A program made the position numbers and the translations under genes. Of a DNA stretch of 29,419 nt, positions 1 through 7,287 are shown piece by piece. This DNA comes from a bacterium. Its GTDB lineage: Bacteria; UBP7; UBA6624. Numbering within the stretch: position 1 is the first letter of the stretch; each line of letters starts with the position of its first letter. The notes below the pieces were generated by a model. It saw only the letters and a program-made list of their open reading frames with translations. It ran no database searches and was not told where the DNA came from. The stretch lies in NCBI GenBank assembly GCA_014384545.1, contig JACNFQ010000056.1:1-29419 (forward strand), written 5' to 3'.

Positions 1-879
1 ATCCATCACCGAGGTAATCACACCCTTGATTTCGTACGGTTTACCCGGATCTAAAGGCACAATTTCTCCCAAAGCAGAATCTCGTCTTTCGGGGTCATCA
101 CCAGCTGCTCCAGTCCGTGGGGCAAGCTCCTTGTTGTTAGACGGAAGATACCCCAACAAATCTCGCACACATTTCAGGCACTGAACCTCGTTCTCGGACC
201 GAAAATGAGCCACCCCGCTCTTCCCTGTATGGACGGATGCACCCCCCAAGTCTTCAAAGGAAATCTCTTCATGGAGAACCGTCTTGATGACATCAGGGCC
301 CGTTAGGAACATATGGCTAGAGCCTGACACCATGAAGGTAAAATCCTGAAGCCCTGGTGAATAGACTGCCCCCCCTGCACAGGGACCCAAAATGACAGCA
401 ATTTGGGGAATAACCCCACTTGAAATCGTATTCTCTCTAAAGATTGATGCATACCCAGCCAAGGATTGAACACCTTCTTGAATCCGTGCTCCGCCCGAAT
501 CAAAAATGCCGACAATGGGTATGCCCAACGCACGTGCTTTCGCCATCAGTTTGAGGATTTTCTCTGCGTGCCGTTCACCCAAGCTCCCCCCCATGACCGT
601 GAAGTCTTGAGAGTAGACAATCACGCGTCGCCCATTGATACGACCAGCACCCCCTACAAGCCCATCCCCTAGATGGTTTTTTGAGTCTCCAAACTTAGCC
701 GGGGCAGATCCGACAAAGAGCCCCATCTCATGAAAAGAACCATCATCCAAGAGGACATCAAGCCTTTCGCGGGCTGTCAGTTTACCTTTCTTATGCTGCC
801 GTTCAATGGCGTCAGCCCCCCCACCTTGGACAGCGGTATTCCTTAACTGTTGGAGTCTGTCTAACTTATCGTTTGTCAT
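1..879 (-). CDS. pccB: Acyl-CoA (propionyl/methylmalonyl-CoA) carboxylase carboxyltransferase subunit, 3' end cut by window
   Basis: This subunit transfers the carboxyl group from carboxybiotin to an acyl-CoA, most likely propionyl-CoA, giving methylmalonyl-CoA. The 293 visible residues are the N-terminal half or more of a family usually about 510-530 residues long; the C-terminal part lies beyond base 1. Family motifs are clear: GGSLGERHAEKI, DSGGARIQEGV followed by a SLAGYASIF segment, GPCAGGAVYSPGL, and a region ending LGGASVHTGKSGVAHF. These are the crotonase-type acyl-CoA pocket and oxyanion-hole glycines. The ATG at 879 overlaps the stop of the epimerase gene by 4 bases (ATGA), so the two are translationally coupled. 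Next to an epimerase and biotin carboxylase/biotinyl genes, a propionyl-CoA role is the best reading. Other acyl-CoA substrates cannot be excluded from sequence alone. Confidence 0.93.
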   Translation of the reverse strand, partial: MTNDKLDRLQQLRNTAVQGGGADAIERQHKKGKLTARERLDVLLDDGSFHEMGLFVGSAPAKFGDSKNHLGDGLVGGAGRINGRRVIVYSQDFTVMGGSLGERHAEKILKLMAKARALGIPIVGIFDSGGARIQEGVQSLAGYASIFRENTISSGVIPQIAVILGPCAGGAVYSPGLQDFTFMVSGSSHMFLTGPDVIKTVLHEEISFEDLGGASVHTGKSGVAHFRSENEVQCLKCVRDLLGYLPSNNKELAPRTGAAGDDPERRDSALGEIVPLDPGKPYEIKGVITSVMD

Positions 880-1262
880 CCTGTAATCTCCATCAGTATT
901 CCCCCCGTGCTTTTTGGATGAAAGAAAAGAGCCCCTTTTCCTTCAGCGCCATCCTGGCGCGTCTCTTCCAAGACGATTCCCCCCGCATCAACAATCTCTC
1001 TCTCCAAAGTAGAGGGGTCTTGACTCCGAAAAGCGAGATGGTGCATCCCTCCACCCCTTTTTTCAAGGAATTTAGATAGAGCTCCTTCCCCCGTGGGTTG
1101 TAGTAACTCCACGGGCAAGTCACCCACCTTGACTAGGGCGATTTCTGCATTTTCAGGGAGGTAGGTTTTTCGCCATTTCAGGCTTCCGCCTAAGCCATCG
1201 CACCAAAGCCTAATCGCTTCGTCTAGGTCTGCGACAACCACCCCCAAATGGGCAATTTCCAT
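876..1262 (-). CDS. mce: Methylmalonyl-CoA epimerase
   Basis: A small glyoxalase/vicinal-oxygen-chelate fold enzyme of 128 residues, which interconverts (S)- and (R)-methylmalonyl-CoA between the carboxylase and methylmalonyl-CoA mutase. The expected metal ligands are present: His5 (MEIAHLGVVV), Gln55 (VELLQP), His75 (MHHLAF) and Glu125 (GILMEI). The chosen ATG at 1262 matches the usual family N-terminus. A -10-like TAGAAT ends 7 bases upstream, so the mRNA may be leaderless. An in-frame upstream ATG at 1313 would add 17 residues but would start beyond that -10 box. The gene overlaps the downstream carboxyltransferase gene by 4 bases. The mutase itself is not in this window. Confidence 0.92.
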   Translation of the reverse strand: MEIAHLGVVVADLDEAIRLWCDGLGGSLKWRKTYLPENAEIALVKVGDLPVELLQPTGEGALSKFLEKRGGGMHHLAFRSQDPSTLEREIVDAGGIVLEETRQDGAEGKGALFFHPKSTGGILMEITG

Positions 1263-1268
1263 ACCGTT

Positions 1269-1311
1269 GATTCTATCCCCTATCCCCCCATTGAGATATG
1301 AGGATAGAATC
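1269..1311. promoter_or_regulatory. Divergent promoter region: mirrored TAGAAT -10 boxes in a 10-bp inverted repeat
   Basis: GATTCTATCC (1269-1278) and GGATAGAATC (1302-1311) are perfect reverse complements flanking 23 bases. Each arm contains TAGAAT facing outward: minus strand 1275-1270, 7 bases before the mce ATG, and plus strand 1305-1310, 9 bases before the accC GTG at 1320. The simplest reading is two back-to-back leaderless promoters. The symmetry could also be an operator. No convincing -35 hexamer is seen on either side. Confidence 0.55.
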
Positions 1312-1319
1312 ACGAGCCT

Positions 1320-2873
1320 GTGGCATTCCGGCGATTACGCATCCGGAAGAGGGCTCCACGCCCTAGTCGAATCCAGTCGATGCTGGTTGCCAACCGTGGG
1401 GAGATCGCTTTGCGTATCATCCGTGCAGGGTGGGAGTTGGGCATCCACTCTGTTCTAGCTGCTAGCGAAGCCGATATCGATTCTTTACCGGCACGCGTTG
1501 CTGACCAAGTCGTTTCCTTAGGGGGTGGAGGAGCTGGAGAAACGTATCTTTCACTTGAGAGGATCATTGAGGCAGCCAAGGAGAGCGAAGTTCAAGCGAT
1601 TCATCCTGGCTATGGATTCTTGAGCGAAAATCCCACATTTTCTCGCCGTTGCGAAGAGGAAGATCTCATCTTTATCGGTCCTTCCGCGGATGCGATGGAA
1701 AAACTGGGCGATAAGGTATGGGCAAAGAAGAAAGCTGAAGAGCTGAAGATTCCTATCATTCCCGGTTCAAAGGATGTTGTCAAGGACGCAAGAGAGGCTT
1801 TTCAGATTGCCAAGCGCGTAGGCTACCCTGTTCTTATCAAGGCTGCAGCTGGTGGAGGTGGACGCGGCATGCGTGTCGTTCAACACCCGCGGGACTTGAA
1901 AAACGCTTTTCTTTCGGCCCAGCAAGAGGCAACCCTAGCGTTTGGTGATGATGCCTGTTTTCTTGAAAAATACCTTGCAAAACCACGCCATGTAGAGATC
2001 CAAATGATGGCGGATACCAGAGGACAAGTGAGACACCTCTTTGAGCGGGAATGTTCCATTCAGCGTCGTCATCAAAAACTCCTAGAAGAAGCGCCTTGTT
2101 TGAAGGTATCACACCTCTTGAGACGATCGATGATTCAAGCCTCGATTGGGTTGGTTCGAGCGGCGAAGTATTACGGGGTTTGTACGATGGAGTTTTTGGT
2201 GGACAGAAACCGTGCTTACTTTATTGAGTGTAATACGCGCGTTCAGGTTGAACATCCTGTAACTGAACAGATTACGGGTATTGATATCGTTCGGGCTGGT
2301 ATCCGTATTGCAGGCAGGGAGAAGATTCCCTTTTCACAACACCAAGTCAAACGACAAGGACACGCTATTGAGTGCCGTATCAATGCCGAAGACCCTCGAC
2401 GAGGATTTGCTCCCACTCCTGGTCGTGTTGAGGAGTTGATACTCCCTGCCGGACCGGGCATCAGGGTAGATACTCATCTCTGCCCTGGATATACTGTTCC
2501 CGATCTTTATGATTCATTGGTCGCCAAGGTAATCGCTTTTGGGCGTACACGAAAAGAAGCGATCAATCGGATGGAAAGAGCTCTTCGAGAAATGGTGATT
2601 CGAGGCTTTCCAACGACACTTCCTTTTCATCGTAGGCTCTTAGCCCACCAGACCTTTAGACGGGGAAAGAGTTGGACACGATTTGTAGAGCAACAAGGAT
2701 CTCGATTGACCGAACCTGATGATTTGGAGTCCGAGAGGGGATTGATGGCAGCAGCACTTCTCTTAGCAGATGAAGAAGACCATCCCCCCGTGGGCAAACC
2801 GATTCCTGAAGACCAAGGCGCCTCTTGGGCACTGGGTGGCACGCCCGAACAACAGGATGCCCCGTGGAACTAA
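1320..2873 (+). CDS. accC: Biotin carboxylase subunit of acyl-CoA carboxylase
   Basis: This enzyme carboxylates biotin on the biotinyl subunit using ATP and bicarbonate. Features in order: N-terminal Rossmann-like segment LVANRGEIALRII, HPGYGFLSEN, ATP-grasp glycine loop KAAAGGGGRGMRVV, the HVEIQ and ERECSIQRRHQK segments, and the catalytic stretch ending CNTRVQVEHPVTEQITGID. It closes with about 65 residues past the carboxylase core (near the RFVEQQ segment) that resemble the start of the linker in fused alpha subunits. I use GTG at 1320 because a TAGAAT -10 box lies 9 bases upstream and because ATG 1380 would trim the first beta-strand (family proteins usually have several residues before LVANRGE). 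The GTG start gives an unusual basic 20-residue extension. The stop overlaps the next gene by about 10 bases. AccC and the next gene together equal one classical PccA alpha chain split in two. Confidence 0.9.
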   Translation: MAFRRLRIRKRAPRPSRIQSMLVANRGEIALRIIRAGWELGIHSVLAASEADIDSLPARVADQVVSLGGGGAGETYLSLERIIEAAKESEVQAIHPGYGFLSENPTFSRRCEEEDLIFIGPSADAMEKLGDKVWAKKKAEELKIPIIPGSKDVVKDAREAFQIAKRVGYPVLIKAAAGGGGRGMRVVQHPRDLKNAFLSAQQEATLAFGDDACFLEKYLAKPRHVEIQMMADTRGQVRHLFERECSIQRRHQKLLEEAPCLKVSHLLRRSMIQASIGLVRAAKYYGVCTMEFLVDRNRAYFIECNTRVQVEHPVTEQITGIDIVRAGIRIAGREKIPFSQHQVKRQGHAIECRINAEDPRRGFAPTPGRVEELILPAGPGIRVDTHLCPGYTVPDLYDSLVAKVIAFGRTRKEAINRMERALREMVIRGFPTTLPFHRRLLAHQTFRRGKSWTRFVEQQGSRLTEPDDLESERGLMAAALLLADEEDHPPVGKPIPEDQGASWALGGTPEQQDAPWN

Positions 2874-3361
2874 AGATACGGGACGAATCGGGGTGTGTCC
2901 ATACTTTGGAGGTGGATACTGTTTCCAAGACAGTCTCTTTGAATGGGGCTGAGTCGATTCCCTACCAAATCATTCGGGGGTCAGAGGGCATAGAGGCGGT
3001 TCGTTTGGACCACCGCAGATTACCTGTGGAGTTTTCAAGGGATGGAATTCGACTTTCACTTCTGTTGGATGGGGTCTCTCACGCCTTGGAACGCGAAACG
3101 ACATACGCTTTCTTGCAGCGAGCTAAGGAGGGGCCTCAACAGGGGCGAATCGAACTGCGCTCGCCCATTCCTGGGATTATTTCCGCCGTTGAGGTCACCA
3201 AAGGCGAGAAGGTCAAAAAGGGAGATGTCCTCGTTGTTCTACAAGCGATGAAGATGGAGAATGAGATCTCCTCCCCAGCCAGCGGCGTCGTCAGCGAACT
3301 GCTCGTTGTTGAGGGAGAGAAAGTGGCGATTGACCACATTCTCCTTATCATCAAAGCGTAA
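2864..3361 (+). CDS. Biotinyl (BCCP) subunit of acyl-CoA carboxylase with BT-like N-terminal domain
   Basis: 165 residues from a GTG at 2864 (weak CAGGA about 7 bases upstream; in-frame TTG at 2825 is an alternative). Residues 1 to about 85 look like the beta-rich linker/BT region of PccA-type alpha chains. Residues from about 95 form a biotinyl domain with VLQAMKMENEI, where the lysine at position 130 would carry biotin, followed by PASGVVSELLVVEGEKV. It carries carboxyl groups between AccC and the carboxyltransferase. The reading frame differs from that of accC, with a short overlap, so this is either a true gene split or a frameshift of an originally fused alpha subunit. Both halves look intact, which favours a functional split. 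Confidence 0.88.
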   Translation: MELKIRDESGCVHTLEVDTVSKTVSLNGAESIPYQIIRGSEGIEAVRLDHRRLPVEFSRDGIRLSLLLDGVSHALERETTYAFLQRAKEGPQQGRIELRSPIPGIISAVEVTKGEKVKKGDVLVVLQAMKMENEISSPASGVVSELLVVEGEKVAIDHILLIIKA

Positions 3362-3391
3362 CTCTTGCCCATTCAACATTTCTAGACCGGG

Positions 3392-3420
3392 TCGAATGCC
3401 TTCTATCTGTGTGGGATAAT
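3392..3420 (+). promoter_or_regulatory. Promoter of tRNA-Leu
   Basis: -10 GATAAT at 3415-3420 and a weak -35 TCGAAT at 3392-3397 with a 17-base spacer. The predicted start falls just before the tRNA at 3430. Confidence 0.5.
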
Positions 3421-3429
3421 AGCCTCATT

Positions 3430-3512
3430 GCCGGAGTGGCGGAATGGTAGACGCGCTTGCCTCAAAAGCAAGTGTCCTTTTGGGCGTGTGGGTTCGAGTC
3501 CCACCTCCGGCA
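3430..3512 (+). tRNA. tRNA-Leu (CAA)
   Basis: 83-base class II tRNA. Acceptor stem GCCGGAG pairs with CTCCGGC (3505-3511) with discriminator A at 3512. Anticodon stem CTTGC/GCAAG encloses loop CTCAAAA, giving anticodon CAA (reads UUG). A long variable arm precedes the T arm with GGTTCGAGTCC. The 3' CCA is not encoded. Confidence 0.96.
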
Positions 3513-3763
3513 CAGCAAGGTGGATCAACCTCGTTGATAGTCGATAACACCCACGAGTAAGGCGATTGAAGGGAACGATTGAATTAATTATCTGGGGGCG
3601 TAGAGATTGATGCCCCCAAAACGATCTCCAAGGCACAGCCTTGGTGGTGTTTGGAGGGGGCATTACTTGGTCTGAAGGACGCCCCCTAGGCTATTGAGGG
3701 GTTTGTGTGAAAACCACCTGCCTATCTGTTATCCTTACCCTTATGAAACTTCGGAGGTTTATC
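3513..3763 (+). other. Non-coding region between tRNA-Leu and the transporter operon, with nested inverted repeats
   Basis: No supported gene here. A short hairpin ATCAAC-CTC-GTTGAT lies at 3524-3538, just after the tRNA. Further on is a nested fold. GGGGGCGT (3594-3601) is the exact complement of ACGCCCCC (3679-3686). Inside it, ATGCCCCC (3610-3617) is the exact complement of GGGGGCAT (3656-3663). Inside that, CCAAGGC-ACA-GCCTTGG forms a perfect 7-bp hairpin (3628-3644). The G- and C-blocks could also pair in other combinations (3594-3599 with 3612-3617, or CTCCAA 3626-3631 with TTGGAG 3651-3656), as in an attenuator or riboswitch. No U-tract terminator follows. I do not recognise the element as a known family. 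Confidence 0.55.
3752..3757 (+). promoter_or_regulatory. Ribosome binding site of the transporter lipoprotein gene
   Basis: CGGAGG lies 6 bases before the ATG at 3764 and decides that start over an upstream ATG at 3707, which would put 19 residues in front of the signal peptide. Confidence 0.7.
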
Positions 3764-4957
3764 ATGAACAAACAGTCCATTCTTACCCTTGTATTCTTAG
3801 CCCTTGCATCCGGTTGTATCCCTGTCAAGGAAAAAGAGACGCTTCAATCTGTATCTGCAAACAGTGCATCCACCCCCGTTTCTAGTGTGGCGTGTCCCAT
3901 TCTGATTGGTGTTGCTGGTCCACGCACGGGACCTCAGGCTAAGAGTGGGATGGATTTGGATCTTGGCACCCAAATGGCTGTTGCCGAATGGAACGAAAAA
4001 GGGGGCGCCTTGGGATGCCAAGTCGAGCGCATCATGAAGGATGACCGTAGTGAAGAGACAGAGGCTAGAAGTGTCGCTCAATCTCTTATTTCTGACGGTG
4101 TTGTCGGGGTGGTTGGTCATTTCAACTCGGGTGTAACCTACCCCGCAAGTGAAGCGTATGCAGAGGCTTTCATCCCCATGATTACACCAGCCAGTACCAA
4201 CCCAAATATCACGGATAGGGCTCTAAGAGAGGGGTGGACAACCGTTTTTCGCCTCTGTGGACGAGACGATGACCAAGGTCCTGTCGCCGCTAACTTTGCC
4301 CTAGAGAGAGGTATGAACCGTATCGCTATCTTCCACGACAAGACAGCGTATGGGGAGGGATTGGCTCAAGCGTTCCAAGACCAAGCCGCCTTGAATGGTG
4401 GGGAGATTGTCCACTTCACTGGGTTTGCCAAGGAAGATACAGACTTTAGACCTCACTTTACACCAATCTTGAATGAAGAGATCGATGTTGTCTTTTTCGG
4501 GGGCATCTTTAACCAAGCTGGTCCTATGGTTCGGCAGATGAGAGAGATGGGTATCACGGCGGCCTTTATGAGTGGTGATGGAACGATTTATCAAGAGTTT
4601 ATTGACATGGCAGGCGAAGATGCCGAGGGGGCTTTGCTTACCTTCCCTAATGTTTACTCTTCCCAAGAAGCTCTCGCTTTTAAAGCGGACTACGAATCTC
4701 GTTTTTCTGATCAGGGTATCACCGAGGCAGGCCCCTACGCCATCTACTCCTATGTGGCAACGAATATGCTCCTTGATGCGATTGTGGCTGCGAACACAAC
4801 TGAAGGTTTGGCGATGTCACGTGCTCTTCGCGCATTGACCCACTCAACACCTTTGGGCTCTGTTCAGTTTAATGAAAAAGGGGATGTTAACGAAAGTCTA
4901 TATGTGATATGGGTGGTTAAGGATGGGGCATTCGTTCCTTGGGACGAATCCCACTAG
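3764..4957 (+). CDS. livJ: Branched-chain amino acid type ABC transporter substrate-binding lipoprotein
   Basis: 397-residue receptor of the periplasmic-binding-protein type I (Leu/Ile/Val, Peripla_BP_6) family, which hands substrate to the LivHM pore outside the membrane. The start at ATG 3764 has an SD sequence CGGAGG and gives a lipoprotein signal: MNKQS, hydrophobic stretch, then lipobox LASGC with the lipidated Cys at residue 18. The mature protein starts with a Ser/Thr-rich tether, then CPILIGVAGPRTGPQAKSG, VVGHFNSGVTYPASEAYAE, TPASTNPNITD and a dinucleotide-like FGGIFNQAGPMVRQMRE, all typical of this family. First gene of livJHMGF. Substrate specificity cannot be read from sequence; amino acids, amides or urea are all handled by relatives. 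Its frame continues through the TAG stop, without another stop, into the permease gene. Confidence 0.92.
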   Translation: MNKQSILTLVFLALASGCIPVKEKETLQSVSANSASTPVSSVACPILIGVAGPRTGPQAKSGMDLDLGTQMAVAEWNEKGGALGCQVERIMKDDRSEETEARSVAQSLISDGVVGVVGHFNSGVTYPASEAYAEAFIPMITPASTNPNITDRALREGWTTVFRLCGRDDDQGPVAANFALERGMNRIAIFHDKTAYGEGLAQAFQDQAALNGGEIVHFTGFAKEDTDFRPHFTPILNEEIDVVFFGGIFNQAGPMVRQMREMGITAAFMSGDGTIYQEFIDMAGEDAEGALLTFPNVYSSQEALAFKADYESRFSDQGITEAGPYAIYSYVATNMLLDAIVAANTTEGLAMSRALRALTHSTPLGSVQFNEKGDVNESLYVIWVVKDGAFVPWDESH

Positions 4958-5071
4958 AACCTGGCTGAAACTTCCCATCCCAAGAGCAGGGTTCAACTAT
5001 TCCTGCAGGCCCTTGTCCCTCTTCTTCTTATAGGGGGGGGACTCACTTGGTGGGGTGCGTCCCATAACCTG

Positions 5072-5989
5072 TTGGGGACCCTTTCTCAAGCCGTCATCAA
5101 TGGACTTACGCTGGGCATGGTGTATGCCCTGATCGCCTTGGGATACACAATGGTCTATGGTATCTTGGGCATGATCAACTTCGCCCATGGCGAGATCTAT
5201 ATGATTGGGGGATATGCGGGAGCGACTTTCCTTGGTCTATGGGGAGGTGGCCTTTCGGTTCCAATCGCCTTGGGTCTTGCTGTTCTATTCTCTATCCTTG
5301 TAAGTAGCCTCCATGGCGCAGGACTTGAGAGGTTCGCCTATCGCCCCCTACGAAATGCGCCTGCTTTGGCACCTTTGATTTCTGCGATTGGAATGAGCAT
5401 CGCCCTCCAACAATATGTCTTTCTAACCCAAGGAACAACCCCCAAGCCCTTCCCTCAGTTTTTCCGACAAGACTTAGTTGCATACGAGGCAGGAATCAAG
5501 TTGTTTGGGGGAACCCTAAGTCCCCTCCAAGGGCTCATCATCATCATCAGTACTCTCTTGATGATAGGACTCTCTCTCTTTGTGAGACATTCAAAAATGG
5601 GAAAGGCGATGAGAGCAACCGCAGAAGACCGCCGTATGGCAGGCCTTGTAGGGATCGATATCAATCGCGTCATATTGACGACTTTTGTCATCGGTTCAGC
5701 ATTAGCTGCAGTCGCCGGTGTGATGGTCAGTGCCTACATCTCAACGATTTTCTACCGCGATGGCTATCTGGCGGGGCTCAAAGCGTTTACGGCTGCGGTC
5801 TTTGGTGGCATTGGGAACATCCCTGGAGCGATGGTTGGGGGTGTTCTTTTGGGTCTGATTGAGGCATTAGGTGTTTGGGCTACAGGGGCTAGTGATTGGA
5901 AAGATGTCTTTTCCTTTGGCGTTCTCATCTTGGTCCTCCTTTTCAAGCCACGGGGGCTCTTGGGCGAAGTCGTCGCAGAAAAGGTATGA
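5072..5989 (+). CDS. livH: Branched-chain amino acid ABC transporter permease LivH
   Basis: Integral membrane subunit that forms half of the transport channel. 305 residues from TTG 5072, with about eight hydrophobic helices. The family opening NGLTLGMVYALIALGYTM with GILGMINFAHGEIYM is clear, as is the cytoplasmic coupling segment MRATAEDRRMAGLVGID that contacts the ATPases. The start is uncertain. No ATG or GTG and no good SD sits near the homologous N-terminus; TTG 5072 follows a GGTGGGG about 16 bases away. The same frame is open back to the livJ stop and encodes an extra hydrophobic stretch (LQALVPLLLIGGGLTWWG), reachable from CTG codons at 4961 or 5003. The 3' end overlaps livM by 4 bases (ATGA). 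Confidence 0.9.
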   Translation: MGTLSQAVINGLTLGMVYALIALGYTMVYGILGMINFAHGEIYMIGGYAGATFLGLWGGGLSVPIALGLAVLFSILVSSLHGAGLERFAYRPLRNAPALAPLISAIGMSIALQQYVFLTQGTTPKPFPQFFRQDLVAYEAGIKLFGGTLSPLQGLIIIISTLLMIGLSLFVRHSKMGKAMRATAEDRRMAGLVGIDINRVILTTFVIGSALAAVAGVMVSAYISTIFYRDGYLAGLKAFTAAVFGGIGNIPGAMVGGVLLGLIEALGVWATGASDWKDVFSFGVLILVLLFKPRGLLGEVVAEKV

Positions 5990-7287
5990 AGGTGTTTCCC
6001 TTGCTCAGAAAAAGTGCTCCCTTCCTCTTGCTGGGGGGCATGGTCATGCTCCCTCTTATTCTTGAGGGGACGATGGGGAAGGGATCCACGGCTTGGGTCG
6101 TCGCGATTCAAGAAATGATGCTTTTTGCCGTATTGGCTTTGGGGCTCAACATTACGGTGGGTCTATCTGGATTACTCGTTTTGGGACACGCCGCTTTTTG
6201 GGCGCTTGGTGCTTACACCTATGCTATCTTGACTGTCGTATTTGGTCTTTCGTTTTGGCTTGCTCTTCCCCTAGGAGCTCTCGTTGCTGCTTTGGCGGGG
6301 TTTCTCTTGGGTATGCCTACGATCCGCCTTCGGGGAGACTACCTTGCGATTGTGACCTTGGGATTTGGAGAAGTTATCCGCTATGTCCTCAAGAACTTCC
6401 AGTCTCTGACGGGTGGGGACCAAGGGATTCCTGGAATCGGGTTCAAGGATGGGAATCTACAGTGGGCAACGGGGTGGATACGGGAACCTGCTGCCCTCTC
6501 ACTTCGCCGACACTTCTCAGCCCTTGATCTCTCTGGGGATTCTCTCCTTTCTAAGTCTGAAGCGATCTCCGGTGGTCTCAACCCCTCTCAACTCCAAGGA
6601 ATTTTCTCGTCATTGGATACGAATCAGAATGGGTTGTCTGCCAAGGAACTCCTATCGGGCGAGTGGGGGTTTGGTTTTCTCTGCCCCTCTCAAGAAGCAG
6701 CGTGGCTCACGCTAGGACGTCCCCTTGAGATGTTCACCTGCAAGCCCTTTCTCCACAGCCCCCTCCACTGGTATCTACTTACCCTCCTTTTCCTTTCCTT
6801 GGCATTGCTCTTTTTCGTGCGGCTAAAAAAGAGTCGGTTGGGTCGTTCCCTCATCGCCTTGAGAGAAGATGAGATCGCTGCCAAGAGCATGGGTATCAAC
6901 ACCACCAAGGCAAAAATGATTGCATTTGCCCTCTCAGCAGCGTGGGCTGGTGCAGCAGGTGTTCTATTTGCAGCGCGAAATAACTTTATCAATCCCGAGT
7001 TCTTTAAGCTAGACAACTCAGTCTTGTTCTTGGCGATGGCTGTCTTGGGCGGTTTGGGAAGCGCGCGTGGTACTGTAGCAGGTGCCACGATTCTCTGGTT
7101 GGGACCTTTTCTTCTAAGGGAACAGTTTCCTCAGTTTCAGGAGTACAAGTGGTTGGCGATTGGTCTCTTGATGGCTTTGATGATGATTATCAGACCCCAA
7201 GGGATATTCGGTGCGAATACGGGCAAAACACGAGTCAAACTTCTTTCGTTATGGCAACGGCTGACCAAGGGGAGGATCTCTAGGTGA
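5986..7287 (+). CDS. livM: Branched-chain amino acid ABC transporter permease LivM with EF-hand-like insertion
   Basis: 433 residues, second channel subunit. ATG 5986 overlaps the livH stop. The family core is present: ALGLNITVGLSGLLVLGHAAFW, RLRGDYLAIVTLGFGEVIRYV, LTGGDQGIPGI, the cytoplasmic ALREDEIAAKSMGIN coupling loop, AGAAGVLFAARN and a final MMIIRPQGIFG. The loop between GIPGI (about 150) and the next helix (HWYLL, about 261) is about 110 residues, much longer than in E. coli LivM. It holds two EF-hand-like loops, DLSGDSLLSKSE (181-192) and DTNQNGLSAKEL (211-222), each in a helix-loop-helix setting, plus two cysteines (233, 252). By the position of the coupling loop this segment should face outward, toward the lipoprotein. 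Loop 2 lacks one spacer residue of the classical motif, so calcium binding there is less certain. Confidence 0.92.
   Translation: MKVFPLLRKSAPFLLLGGMVMLPLILEGTMGKGSTAWVVAIQEMMLFAVLALGLNITVGLSGLLVLGHAAFWALGAYTYAILTVVFGLSFWLALPLGALVAALAGFLLGMPTIRLRGDYLAIVTLGFGEVIRYVLKNFQSLTGGDQGIPGIGFKDGNLQWATGWIREPAALSLRRHFSALDLSGDSLLSKSEAISGGLNPSQLQGIFSSLDTNQNGLSAKELLSGEWGFGFLCPSQEAAWLTLGRPLEMFTCKPFLHSPLHWYLLTLLFLSLALLFFVRLKKSRLGRSLIALREDEIAAKSMGINTTKAKMIAFALSAAWAGAAGVLFAARNNFINPEFFKLDNSVLFLAMAVLGGLGSARGTVAGATILWLGPFLLREQFPQFQEYKWLAIGLLMALMMIIRPQGIFGANTGKTRVKLLSLWQRLTKGRISR

Noticed and set aside
3513-3540. GGTGG...ACC stretch after tRNA-Leu as a T-box antiterminator
   Set aside because: It lacks the full T-box sequence, a stem I with a specifier and a terminator, and it begins directly at the tRNA 3' end.
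3403-3663. Minus-strand reading frame of 86 codons over tRNA-Leu
   Set aside because: It is antisense to the tRNA; its VGLEPTRPKGH-type peptide is the well-known spurious translation of a tRNA-Leu complement.
3510-3763. Genomic island or attachment site at the tRNA genes
   Set aside because: No integrase, no repeat of the tRNA 3' end and no insertion sequence in the window; gene order is core and conserved.
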